Of a stretch of 37,930 bases of DNA, positions 1-9,306 are shown one piece after another (within the stretch, counting starts at the first letter, position 1; each line of letters begins with the position of its first letter). The notes under the pieces are model-generated. The model worked only from the letters and a program-made list of their open reading frames with translations, had not been told where the DNA came from and searched no databases. The stretch spans positions 1-37,930 of the forward strand of contig NZ_VIFM01000091.1 of assembly GCF_006636215.1 (NCBI RefSeq), given 5' to 3'. Position numbers and translations under genes: made by a program. Source of the stretch: Myxococcus llanfairpwllgwyngyllgogerychwyrndrobwllllantysiliogogogochensis. GTDB taxonomy: Bacteria > Myxococcota > Myxococcia > Myxococcales > Myxococcaceae.

Positions 1-12
1 GGGCACGACGCA

Positions 13-1404
13 ATGCTTCATGGGGCACGGGGCCGCAGGGCCTGCCAGGCGCTGGCGTTGCTGGTCATGGCCTGTCAGCAGTCCGAGGCGGTGGGCCCGA
101 GTCCCTCCGTGGAGAGCCCGCCGGCCGTCGTGCGCGCCCCGCAGGCCGGGCCGCTGACGGGAAGGACGCGCTGGCTGCGCGCCTTGACGGGCGCGGGCCG
201 GGAGTCCGCGGTGGGGCTCGCGCACGACGCACGCGGCAACCTGGTGCTGGCCCTCGATTCGGAGGACGCGGTGGCGGACCTCTTCGGCCCACTGCTGGTG
301 CCCGCTTCCGGAACCGCCGCGCCAAAGACCTTCGGCGTGGCGAAGTACGGCACGGGGGGAGAGCGGATGTGGTCCGTCTCCCTGCCGGGCTTCGCGGAGG
401 TCGTCACGGTGAGCTCCCGCGGACATGTGTTCGTCGCGGGCCGCAATCCGGCCGGCGCGGACCTGGGCGGAGGGCCCCTGCCGGCGGGACGCTTCCTGCT
501 CAAGCTGGGACGGGAGGGAGACTTCGTCTGGGCTCGGAGTCTGGTGTCGCTGGGCGTCTCGCCCGACTTCGTCCTCCAGCGCGCGGAGGTGGACCTGCTG
601 GGCAACGTGGTGCTGGCGGGCACGCTTCCCGACGCGAAGCTCGGCGGGGTTGCCGCGCTGGTGAAGGTGGACGCGAGGGGCGGCTACCTGTGGACGTACG
701 CGCACCCGGAGCCGGGAGCGGCCACGGGCGTGGCGGCGGACCGCGAGGGCTCCCTCTACGTCACGGGGCTGCTGCATCCCCCGCGCTCGCCGGTGACGCT
801 CGACGCGCAGCCGTTCCTGCTCAAGCTGGACCCTCGCGGGCGCCCGCTGTGGGAGCGACGGCTCGACACGGCGTCCGGCGGGGCCACCGGGGTGGCGGTG
901 CACGGCGACCGCGTGCTGGTGACGGGCGCGTTCTCCGAACCGCTGACATTCGAGGGGAAGACGCACGGAGTGGAACCGGGCGGGAGCGAGGCCTTCGTGG
1001 CGGCGTTCGACCGGGAGGGCACCCCGCGCTGGTCTCGGGCGTTCGGCTTCCAGGGGCTGGGCATCGCGATGGACGAGCACGACGGCGCCGTCGTCGTGGG
1101 CCGCTACGCACACGGTGACGACCTGGGCGCGGGGGCCATGGTGGGCGCGCCGGGCAGCACGCTCAATCTCTTCATGGTGAAGCTGGACCGCGTGGACGGT
1201 GGGGTGCGCTGGGCGCGGGGCTTCGCCATGGCGCCGTCGGGCGTCGGAGAGGTCTCCGAGGAGCGCTTCTTCGTCTCGTCGTCGAAGAAGGGGGCGAGCG
1301 CCTTGCTGGGGACGCGGCTCTCCACGATGGAGTTCGGGACGGGGGCGCTGGGCGAGCCCGGAGGCGGTGGGCGGGAGCTGTTCCTCGGAGGCTTCGAGCC
1401 TTGA
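13..1404 (+). CDS. Exported lipoprotein with beta-propeller-like repeats, function unknown
   Basis: The 463-residue product begins with a basic stretch and a hydrophobic segment ending in LLVMAC, a plausible lipobox with the lipidated cysteine near residue 21. The rest is a series of roughly 45-60-residue repeats in which a 'G-x-L/V-x-V-x-G' strand is followed by a 'LLKLD-x-x-G-x-x-x-W' strand (near residues 160-175, 265-280 and 380-400). This resembles SBBP/PQQ-like propeller blades, which are common in myxobacterial surface lipoproteins. No catalytic motif is visible. The frame stays open back to base 1 and no good ribosome-binding site precedes the ATG, so the true start may lie outside the window. 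A binding or scaffold role on the cell surface is inference only. Confidence 0.7.
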   Translation: MLHGARGRRACQALALLVMACQQSEAVGPSPSVESPPAVVRAPQAGPLTGRTRWLRALTGAGRESAVGLAHDARGNLVLALDSEDAVADLFGPLLVPASGTAAPKTFGVAKYGTGGERMWSVSLPGFAEVVTVSSRGHVFVAGRNPAGADLGGGPLPAGRFLLKLGREGDFVWARSLVSLGVSPDFVLQRAEVDLLGNVVLAGTLPDAKLGGVAALVKVDARGGYLWTYAHPEPGAATGVAADREGSLYVTGLLHPPRSPVTLDAQPFLLKLDPRGRPLWERRLDTASGGATGVAVHGDRVLVTGAFSEPLTFEGKTHGVEPGGSEAFVAAFDREGTPRWSRAFGFQGLGIAMDEHDGAVVVGRYAHGDDLGAGAMVGAPGSTLNLFMVKLDRVDGGVRWARGFAMAPSGVGEVSEERFFVSSSKKGASALLGTRLSTMEFGTGALGEPGGGGRELFLGGFEP

Positions 1405-1438
1405 GGAAAGTCGTCGAGGCGGGCTGCGCGCGGCTAAC

Positions 1439-2110
1439 GTGCGGCGCGTGCCTCCAACTTCGCTGAGCGCGCGGCCCGGACGCGTGCGTCGACTGCTCGT
1501 GGTGTCCGTGGGTGTGGCGTCGTGCGGCGTGTTCGGCCTGGCGTGGGTGGTGGACCGCTTCGGGCAGCGCGAGCGCGCGGAGCCCTCCGACGCCGTGGTG
1601 GTGCTGGGCGCGCGCGTGCTGGCGGGCGGGGTGCCGTCCGGCGCGCTGCGGGCCCGCACGGAGAAGGCGGTGGAGCTGTACCGACGTGGCGTGGCGCCTC
1701 GGCTCGTCTTCTCCGGTGGCGTGGGTGTGCATCCGCCGTCGGAGGCGCGGGTGATGCTGACGCTCGCGACCCAACTGGGCGTCCCCGAGGAGGCGTGCGT
1801 GCTGGAGGAGTCGAGCCACTCCACGGAGGACAACGCGCGCCTGACGGCGAAGCTGCTGCGTGAGTTGGGCGCGCGGCGCGTGGTGGTCGTCTCCGACCCG
1901 TACCACCTGCTGCGCGCGCGGCAGTACTTCCGGCTCAATGGCTTCGAGGTGAGCACGAGCCCCGCGCTGGAGACCGAGCGAAACCTGCACTGGGTGGACC
2001 GCTTCTACTGGACGGTGCGCGAGGCCGTCGCGCTGGTGCTGCACCCTCGCGTGTTGTGGGCCCGCGCGCCTGGGGACGCGGGGCCGGACGTCACGACTCC
2101 GGCGCGGTGA
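1439..2110 (+). CDS. YdcF/SanA-like DUF218 membrane protein
   Basis: About 223 residues. There is one N-terminal transmembrane segment (about residues 18-38) followed by a DUF218 domain carrying the family motifs VVLGARV (54-60), FSGG (91-94), S-T-E-D-N (128-132) and SDPYHL (152-157). Relatives (YdcF, SanA, ElyC) are inner-membrane proteins with a periplasmic or cytoplasmic Rossmann-like domain, some linked to envelope integrity; the substrate is not known. The start is uncertain: GTG at 1439 or GTG at 1448 both fit, and neither has a convincing ribosome-binding site. The gene follows the propeller lipoprotein by 34 bases. Its last 20 bases overlap the end of the convergent protease gene. Confidence 0.8.
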   Translation: MRRVPPTSLSARPGRVRRLLVVSVGVASCGVFGLAWVVDRFGQRERAEPSDAVVVLGARVLAGGVPSGALRARTEKAVELYRRGVAPRLVFSGGVGVHPPSEARVMLTLATQLGVPEEACVLEESSHSTEDNARLTAKLLRELGARRVVVVSDPYHLLRARQYFRLNGFEVSTSPALETERNLHWVDRFYWTVREAVALVLHPRVLWARAPGDAGPDVTTPAR

Positions 2111-3626
2111 GCGCGCGCAGCTCGCGCCGGCCTCCGGGCACCGCCACGCGCAGCAGCACGGACTCGCCCGGCTCGGCCTCTTTCAGCACGCGCGCCAGGT
2201 CCGTCGCCCGTCGCACCGGCTGGCCTCGCGCCTCCACCACCACCATGCCCGGCAACAACCCGGAGCGCTCGGCGCTGGAACCCGGCACCACGTCCGTCAC
2301 CAACGCGCCCGCGCGCGGCAGCTCCTGCGCTCGCGAGAGCCTGGGGTCCATGTCCGACAGGCTCAGTCCCACGCGCTGGTGCGGCGGCTCCGCGTGCTCC
2401 TCCGGAGGCTTGCGCGAGGCCACGCCCTCCAGGTCCGGCCGCGTGCCCAGCTTCGCCTTCAGCTCCGTCTTCTTCCCACCTCGGTACACGGTGAGCGGCA
2501 GCTCGGAGCCCGGTGCCTTGAGCGCCACCGTGCGCGTGAGGGCGCGGCCAGAGGTGACGGGGCGTCCCCCCGCCGCGACGATGATGTCATCCGGCTTCAG
2601 CCCGGCCTCGGCGGCGGGCGTGCCTTCGTTCACCTCGGTGACGATGGCGCCCTCGCCCTTGGACACCCCCAGCGCGCTGCCCAGGTCCGCCGTCAAATCC
2701 TGCACGGCGACGCCCAGCCAGCCCCGCGTGACGGCGCCATCCTTCTCCAACTGGGGCAACAGCTCCTTCACGAGCGTGCTGGGCACGGCGAAGCCGATGC
2801 CGGAGCCCTGGCCGACGATGGCCGTGTTGATGCCCACCACCTCACCGTGGAGGTTGAACAGCGGCCCGCCGGAGTTGCCCGGGTTGATGGCGGCGTCCGT
2901 CTGGAGGAAGTCGTCGAAGGGCCCCACCTGGATGTCGCGGGCCTTGGCGGAGACGATGCCCAGGCTGACGCTGGAGGCGAGTCCAAAGGGGTTGCCGATG
3001 GCCACCACCCAATCGCCCACGCGCAGCGCGTCCGAGTCGCCCAGCTTCACCACCGGGAGCCCCTTCACCTCTCCCTTGAGCTGGAGCACCGCCACGTCCG
3101 TGAGCGGGTCTGTCCCCAGCACCTTCGCGTCCAGCTCGCGTCCGTCGGGAAACTGAACGCGTATCTCCGTGGCATCCGCCACCACGTGGTTGTTGGTGAG
3201 CACCAACCCCCGAGCGTCGATGACGAAGCCGGAGCCCAGGCCCTGGCGCGGCCCTTCTTCACGCGGGTCCTCGAACGGAGAACCAAAGGGCATGCCGCCG
3301 CCGAACGGAGAGCCCGGCCCCCCTCCATTCCAGGGAGAGCCCCGACGAGGGCCGCGCGCGGGTGAGGCCTCTCGCACCTCCACGTTGACGACGGCCGACT
3401 TCACCGACTCCACCAGCGGCGCGATGGACGCGAGCGCCCCGCGCATGTCCGGCGGCATCGGCTGCTTCGCGGGAGCCGTGCCCTCCGGAGCCGCCTCGGG
3501 TGACGGCGCCGCGGGCTCCTGCTGCGCGGAGGGAGGCGGGGCGGGCGGCGCTTCTTCCTGCTCCCGGCGGCAGCCCGCGAGTGTCAGGACCAGGCCCACG
3601 GCCACGACGCGTCTGCTTCCCTTCAT
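2091..3626 (-). CDS. HtrA/DegP-family serine protease lipoprotein with two PDZ domains
   Basis: 511 residues. The N-terminus ends in a lipobox, LAGC (Cys19), so the protein is probably lipid-anchored facing the periplasm, unlike soluble DegP. A Pro/Ala-rich linker (25-60) leads to the S1C trypsin-like domain (about 65-295), interrupted by a Gly/Pro-rich insert (88-125). The catalytic triad is visible: His147 (TNNHVV), Asp177 (TDVAVL) and Ser252 (NPGNSGGP). Two PDZ domains follow (about 302-393 and 415-508), as in DegP/DegQ. Expected role: ATP-independent quality control of envelope proteins. The ATG has a clear Shine-Dalgarno (GGAGG, 6-base spacing). The gene lies downstream of marR on the same strand but is separated from it by 167 bases and a hairpin, so it probably has its own promoter. 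Confidence 0.92.
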   Translation of the reverse strand: MKGSRRVVAVGLVLTLAGCRREQEEAPPAPPPSAQQEPAAPSPEAAPEGTAPAKQPMPPDMRGALASIAPLVESVKSAVVNVEVREASPARGPRRGSPWNGGGPGSPFGGGMPFGSPFEDPREEGPRQGLGSGFVIDARGLVLTNNHVVADATEIRVQFPDGRELDAKVLGTDPLTDVAVLQLKGEVKGLPVVKLGDSDALRVGDWVVAIGNPFGLASSVSLGIVSAKARDIQVGPFDDFLQTDAAINPGNSGGPLFNLHGEVVGINTAIVGQGSGIGFAVPSTLVKELLPQLEKDGAVTRGWLGVAVQDLTADLGSALGVSKGEGAIVTEVNEGTPAAEAGLKPDDIIVAAGGRPVTSGRALTRTVALKAPGSELPLTVYRGGKKTELKAKLGTRPDLEGVASRKPPEEHAEPPHQRVGLSLSDMDPRLSRAQELPRAGALVTDVVPGSSAERSGLLPGMVVVEARGQPVRRATDLARVLKEAEPGESVLLRVAVPGGRRELRALTAPES

Positions 3627-3763
3627 CGCGTTCCTCCCCTCGCATCAACGCCGCGCTGCCATGGTGCGGAAGTCGTCCGTCGGAAGAAGCACCGGGCCCT
3701 GCCGGCGCGAAAGACGCCGCGTGTCACTTGAGGTGGGGCCCCTGGCGGGAGAAGGCACGAGGA

Positions 3764-3784
3764 AGCGGGCCTTGCTCGCCCGCT
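3764..3784 (-). terminator. Hairpin after the MarR gene
   Basis: A perfect 7-bp inverted repeat (AGCGGGC / GCCCGCT) with a 7-base loop starts 9 bases beyond the marR stop codon on the minus strand. There is no U-tract, only a short TCCT, so termination efficiency is uncertain; it would separate marR from the htrA gene. Confidence 0.45.
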
Positions 3785-3793
3785 CCACGGGCT

Positions 3794-4306
3794 TCAGGCC
3801 GAGCGCTCGCGCGCTGTCGTCGCGGCGCTCGGAGGCCCCAGCGTGTCCATCCGGCGCAGCAGCTTCTCCAGGATGCGGAAGAGCGCCTTGCGGTCGACGC
3901 CGTCGAGGATGGAGAGCAGCTGCCCCATGCCCTGCGTCATGAAGCGCTCGAGCCGCTGGTAGGTCTGCAAGCCGTCGGGCGTGAGCCGACAGCGGACCAC
4001 GCGGCGGTCGGCCGCGCTGCGTTCGCGCAGCAGGTGGCCCTCGCGCTCCAGCCGGTCGACGAGCCCGGTGACGGTCTTCTCGGTGACGCCCAGTCGGCGA
4101 GCAAGCTCGCCCATCGTGAGCGAGCCGTCCTGGCCGAGCCAGAGCAGCGCATGCACCTGCGGGGGCGTGAACTGGAGCTGCTCGCAGGTGCTGGCGATGG
4201 GGTCACGGAGCGAACGGCGCCGGCCCAGCGCGAGCAGGAGCTGCTGAAGCTTCAGCACGTCCGCCGAGATGTCCTCATCCTCTTTAGGGTGGATATTCCG
4301 TGACAC
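3794..4306 (-). CDS. MarR-family transcriptional regulator
   Basis: About 170 residues from GTG 4306. It has the MarR winged-helix layout: an N-terminal helix, the DNA-binding core 'LTMGELARRLGVTEKTVTGLVDRLE', written here only as positions about 67-91, a basic wing with the family-typical 'D-R-R' (ADRRVVRCRLT), and a C-terminal dimerisation helix. MarR proteins are usually autoregulated dimeric repressors released by small ligands. The start is uncertain: GTG 4306 has no Shine-Dalgarno and lies inside a palindrome, while GTG 4258 has GAGGATGAGGAC about 12 bases upstream and would give 154 residues. The gene is divergent from modABC, so control of molybdate import is possible but not shown. 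No ModE-like molybdate-binding domain is present. Confidence 0.85.
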   Translation of the reverse strand: MSRNIHPKEDEDISADVLKLQQLLLALGRRRSLRDPIASTCEQLQFTPPQVHALLWLGQDGSLTMGELARRLGVTEKTVTGLVDRLEREGHLLRERSAADRRVVRCRLTPDGLQTYQRLERFMTQGMGQLLSILDGVDRKALFRILEKLLRRMDTLGPPSAATTARERSA

Positions 4307-4313
4307 GGAGTAT
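4293..4313. promoter_or_regulatory. 21-bp palindrome, candidate MarR operator
   Basis: Two 10-base arms, ATATTCCGTG and CACGGAGTAT, flank a single central A and match at 9 of 10 positions. Size and position, at the divergent marR/modA promoter, fit a MarR-family dimer site. Binding is inferred. Confidence 0.6.
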
Positions 4314-4342
4314 GGCTTAGCGGGCAGGGCCCCACGGGTCAA
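4314..4342 (-). promoter_or_regulatory. Candidate marR promoter
   Basis: On the minus strand TTGACC (4342-4337) lies 17 bases before TAAGCC (4319-4314). A start site near 4307 would fall within the palindrome and almost at GTG 4306, which would imply a leaderless or very short leader mRNA. The -10 match is weak. Confidence 0.3.
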
Positions 4343-4398
4343 CCCGTTGTCACGGCGTGGGCAGCCGTGCGGACAATGCGCTCCCCGTTGGGGGGAGC
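4334..4398 (+). promoter_or_regulatory. Structured leader upstream of modA
   Basis: Three perfect inverted repeats follow each other: ACGGGT/ACCCGT (4334-4347, 2-base spacer), CACGGC/GCCGTG (4351-4369, 7-base loop) and GCTCCCC/GGGGAGC (4380-4398, 5-base loop). The last ends 13 bases before the modA Shine-Dalgarno. If transcribed, this is a compact folded 5' leader. Molybdate transporter leaders in other bacteria can carry the Moco riboswitch, but I could not match that consensus here. Confidence 0.4.
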
Positions 4399-4424
4399 AA
4401 GAGGAGCGTCCAGGAGTGCGTACC

Positions 4425-5186
4425 ATGTCCAGGCTGTGCGTGCTGACCCTGATGCTCCTGGGAGGAGCCGCGAACGCCGAAGAAGGGCTCGTCTTCGCCG
4501 CGGCCAGCACCACGGACGTGCTCCAGGAGCTGCGGCCCGCCTTCACGAAGGCCACGGGCCATTCGGTGGTGTTGGCGCTGGGCTCGTCTGGAGACCTGGC
4601 ACGTCAGGCGATGGCGGGAGCTCCGGCGGATGCCTTCCTCTCGGCGGATGTGGCGAGGATGGAGGCCGTCCAGAAAGCGGGTCTGGTGCAACCCGGGACG
4701 CGAGTCGACCTGTTGTCCAACCGGCTGGTGGTCGTCATCCCGCTCGACTCGAAGCGGAAGCTCGTCGGGCCGGAGTCACTGAAGGGGCTGAAGCGGTTGG
4801 TGCTGGCGGACCCCGCCATCGTCCCCGCGGGGGTGTACGCGAAGGCGTGGCTGGAGAAGGCGGGGCTGTGGAAGGACCTGGCGCCCCAGGTCGTGCCGGC
4901 ACTGGACGTGCGGGCCGCGCTGGCGGCGGTGGAGGCGGGACGCGTGGACGCGGGCGTGGTGTATGCGACAGACGCGGCGCAGTCGAAGAAGGTGCGCGTG
5001 GCCTTCGAGGTCCCCGCGACGGACGCGCCCCGCATCGTCTATCCGGTGGCGGCGCTGACGAAGGGCAAGGCACCCGAGGTGGGATTGAGCTTCGTGCGCT
5101 TCCTCCAGTCCGAGCCCGCGAAAGCGGCCTTCCGGCGACATGGCTTCGTCGTGCTCGCTCCAGATGGTGGAGAGTCCGCGAAGTGA
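4425..5186 (+). CDS. modA: Molybdate ABC transporter substrate-binding protein ModA
   Basis: 253 residues, typical for ModA. A signal peptide (about 1-18, ending NA before EEG) directs it to the periplasm. The mature protein has family landmarks that bind the oxyanion: FAAASTTDVL (24-33), the GSSGDLARQ motif (53-61), an AVEAGRVDAGVVYATDA segment (168-184, including the ligand-region Tyr180) and a C-terminal 'FLQSEPAKAAFRRHGF'. It would capture molybdate (or tungstate) and deliver it to ModBC for molybdenum-cofactor synthesis. The ATG is chosen because AGGAG lies 8 bases upstream; an in-frame GTG at 4416 is less well placed. The stop codon overlaps the modB start by 4 bases (GTGA), so the two are translationally coupled. 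Confidence 0.93.
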   Translation: MSRLCVLTLMLLGGAANAEEGLVFAAASTTDVLQELRPAFTKATGHSVVLALGSSGDLARQAMAGAPADAFLSADVARMEAVQKAGLVQPGTRVDLLSNRLVVVIPLDSKRKLVGPESLKGLKRLVLADPAIVPAGVYAKAWLEKAGLWKDLAPQVVPALDVRAALAAVEAGRVDAGVVYATDAAQSKKVRVAFEVPATDAPRIVYPVAALTKGKAPEVGLSFVRFLQSEPAKAAFRRHGFVVLAPDGGESAK

Positions 5187-5860
5187 CGGATGACACGACG
5201 GGACTGGTGCTCTTCACGGTGACGGTGGCGGCGGTGGCCACGCTCATCATCCTTCCGCCCGGAGTGGCGGCGGCGTACGCGCTCGCGCGCTGGCGAGGCC
5301 CGGGGCGGGGCCTGGTGGACACGGTGCTCGCGTTGCCGCTGGTGCTGCCGCCGACGGCGGTGGGCCTGGTGTTGCTGGAGCTCCTGGGCCGCAATGGCCC
5401 GTTGGGACGTTTGCTGGACGCGGTGGGCGTGGAGGTGGTCTTCACGCCCGGGGCGGTGGTGCTGGCCAGCGCGGTGATGGCGTTCCCGTTGCTGGTGCGC
5501 TCGGCGCGCTCGGGCTTCGAGGAGGTGGACCCGAGACTGGTGGCGGTGGCGCGCACGTTGGGGGACTCGCGGGCACGGGCGTTCTTCCGCGTGACGCTGC
5601 CCCTGGCGTGGCGCGGGGTGGCGGTGGGCGCGCTCCTGGCCTTCTCGCGCGCGCTGGGTGAGTTCGGCGCGACGGTGCTGGTGGCGGGGAACATCCCCGG
5701 GCGCACGCAGACGTTGTCGCTCGCCATCTTCCAGTACACGCAGTTGGGGCAGGACGCGCAGGCGCTCCGGTTGGCGGGAGTGGCGGCGCTCCTGGCCTTC
5801 GTGGCGGTGTACGCCACGGAGGGGCTGACGCGATGGCGGGGACGGCGGGTGCGCGCGTGA
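5183..5860 (+). CDS. modB: Molybdate ABC transporter permease ModB
   Basis: 225 residues starting at GTG, overlapping the modA stop by 4 bases. It contains about five hydrophobic transmembrane stretches and the permease 'EAA' loop near residues 118-145 (VARTLGDSR...FFRVTLPLA), which docks on the ATPase. The segment LALPLVLPPTAVG (49-61) is highly typical of ModB/CysT-type permeases. It would form the homodimeric membrane channel of the ModABC complex. The gene lies between modA and modC with overlaps on both sides. The identification is secure from sequence type and context; molybdate versus tungstate specificity cannot be told. Confidence 0.93.
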   Translation: MTDDTTGLVLFTVTVAAVATLIILPPGVAAAYALARWRGPGRGLVDTVLALPLVLPPTAVGLVLLELLGRNGPLGRLLDAVGVEVVFTPGAVVLASAVMAFPLLVRSARSGFEEVDPRLVAVARTLGDSRARAFFRVTLPLAWRGVAVGALLAFSRALGEFGATVLVAGNIPGRTQTLSLAIFQYTQLGQDAQALRLAGVAALLAFVAVYATEGLTRWRGRRVRA

Positions 5861-6927
5861 GCCTGGAGCTGTCCGTGCGCTTGCCGCTGGCGCGCTTCGC
5901 GCTGGAGGTGGACGTGCGGTTGGAGGGCGCGTCGGTGGCGGTGCTGGGCCGCTCGGGCTCCGGGAAGACGTCGCTGCTGGAGATCCTCGCGGGGCTTCGA
6001 CGCGGCGCGCGCGGGCGGGTCGTCGTGGGCGGGCGCGTGCTCCTGGACAGCGCGGCGGGCGTGGACATGGCGCCGGAGGCACGGCGCATGGGGTACGTGC
6101 CGCAGGACGCGCTGCTGTTCCCGCACCTCACGGCGGAGCAGAACGTGCGCTATGGCGCGCGCGCGGGCCGACCGTCGCGTGTCGAGGAAGCCGTGGCGCT
6201 GCTCGAGCTGGGGCCGCTGCTGCATCGCTATCCGGCCACGTTGTCGGGAGGTGAGAAGCAGCGCGTGGCGCTGGCGCGAGCGCTGGCCACGGACCCGGCG
6301 CTGCTGTTGCTCGACGAGCCGCTGGCCGCGCTGGACGTGACGCTGAAGGAGCGCGTGCTGCCGTACCTCTTGCGCGTGCGGGACGAGGCGCGCGTGCCGA
6401 TGCTGTACGTGACGCATCAGCTTGGCGAGGCGCGGGTGCTGGCGAAGGAAGCCCTGCTGCTGGAGGACGGGCGCGTGCGCGCCGCGGGGCCCGCGTCCGA
6501 GGTGCTGGGTGCCTCCGCGCGCGGGCTGCTGGCCTCGGAGTCCGAGGGTGAGGAGAACATCCTCGAAGGCATGCTGGAGCGACCGTCCGAGGGTGGCACC
6601 CGGTTGCGGGTGACGGAGGGCCTGTCGCTCTGGGTTCCCGATGCACCGGAGCTGCCGCCAGGCACGAGAGCGGCCTACGCGGTGCCGGCCGAGGACATCC
6701 TGTTGTCCATGGGGCCGCTGTCGGGCGTGTCCGCGCGCAACGTGCTGGCGGGCACCGTGGTGGGCGTGGAGGGCGCGGGGGCAGGGGAGGCCGCGGCCAC
6801 GGTGGACATCGCGGGCACGCGATGGGTGGTGCGACTCACCGAGGCCTCGGTGCGTGAGCTGGGCGTGGCCTCGGGAGTCCGTGTGCATCTGGCGGTGAAG
6901 ACCGCCGCGTGTCGCCGGTTGCGGTGA
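5833..6927 (+). CDS. modC: Molybdate ABC transporter ATPase ModC with Mop/TOBE domain
   Basis: 364 residues. The nucleotide-binding domain shows Walker A GRSGSGKTS (39-47), Q-loop Gln91, signature LSGGE (137-141), Walker B LLLLDE (157-162) and switch His195. The C-terminal part (about 285-355) is a TOBE/Mop domain, which binds oxyanions in ModC and can give feedback inhibition. It powers uptake through ModB. The ATG at 5833 is preferred because GGAGGGG lies 8 bases upstream, giving a 28-base overlap with modB; a GTG at 5857 would give a 4-base GTGA overlap like that of modA/modB but has a poorer ribosome-binding site. Confidence 0.93.
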   Translation: MAGTAGARVSLELSVRLPLARFALEVDVRLEGASVAVLGRSGSGKTSLLEILAGLRRGARGRVVVGGRVLLDSAAGVDMAPEARRMGYVPQDALLFPHLTAEQNVRYGARAGRPSRVEEAVALLELGPLLHRYPATLSGGEKQRVALARALATDPALLLLDEPLAALDVTLKERVLPYLLRVRDEARVPMLYVTHQLGEARVLAKEALLLEDGRVRAAGPASEVLGASARGLLASESEGEENILEGMLERPSEGGTRLRVTEGLSLWVPDAPELPPGTRAAYAVPAEDILLSMGPLSGVSARNVLAGTVVGVEGAGAGEAAATVDIAGTRWVVRLTEASVRELGVASGVRVHLAVKTAACRRLR

Positions 6928-7020
6928 GCGCTGGCGCTCGGCTGCTCGCGGGAGACATGCCGAGGTGCGTTCGCCGGATTCCGGCCCGCCTCGCTATCCA
7001 CGGCCTGCTCACCCCCGGGA

Positions 7021-7048
7021 GACGAGACACCGGACCGGGTGTCCCGTC
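7021..7048. terminator. Hairpin between convergent modC and chitinase genes
   Basis: An 11-bp stem, GACGAGACACC pairing with GGTGTCCCGTC with one mismatch, encloses a 6-base loop in the middle of the 156-base gap between two converging genes. It is a plausible bidirectional terminator, although there is no U-tract. Confidence 0.45.
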
Positions 7049-7083
7049 CCCTGGAAGCGGGCTGTCACAACAGACGAACAGGC

Positions 7084-9111
<2,028 letters not shown>

Positions 9112-9306
9112 GCGTGCTCTCCTCGGTGCGAGCCCCACGCGCACCGCGCGTCGTTCACGCGGGGTCGACTCGGGAACTCGTTTCCAGGAGGGAGGCTTGG
9201 ACCTATTTTTCCGGGTTAATGCCTTGCAGCATCAGGATGCGAAAGGAATGTGAGGCTTTGCGGTGGACGGTGTGGATGGAAGAACACGCGCCCGCCGGAA
9301 GCGGCC

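Noticed and set aside
4307-4424. Moco riboswitch in the modA leader
   Set aside because: Position is right but I could not match the conserved sequence or multi-stem consensus by eye, so only a structured leader is reported.
4735-6888. A 717-residue open frame on the minus strand
   Set aside because: It is opposite modABC, which are well supported. Composition is that of an antisense shadow.
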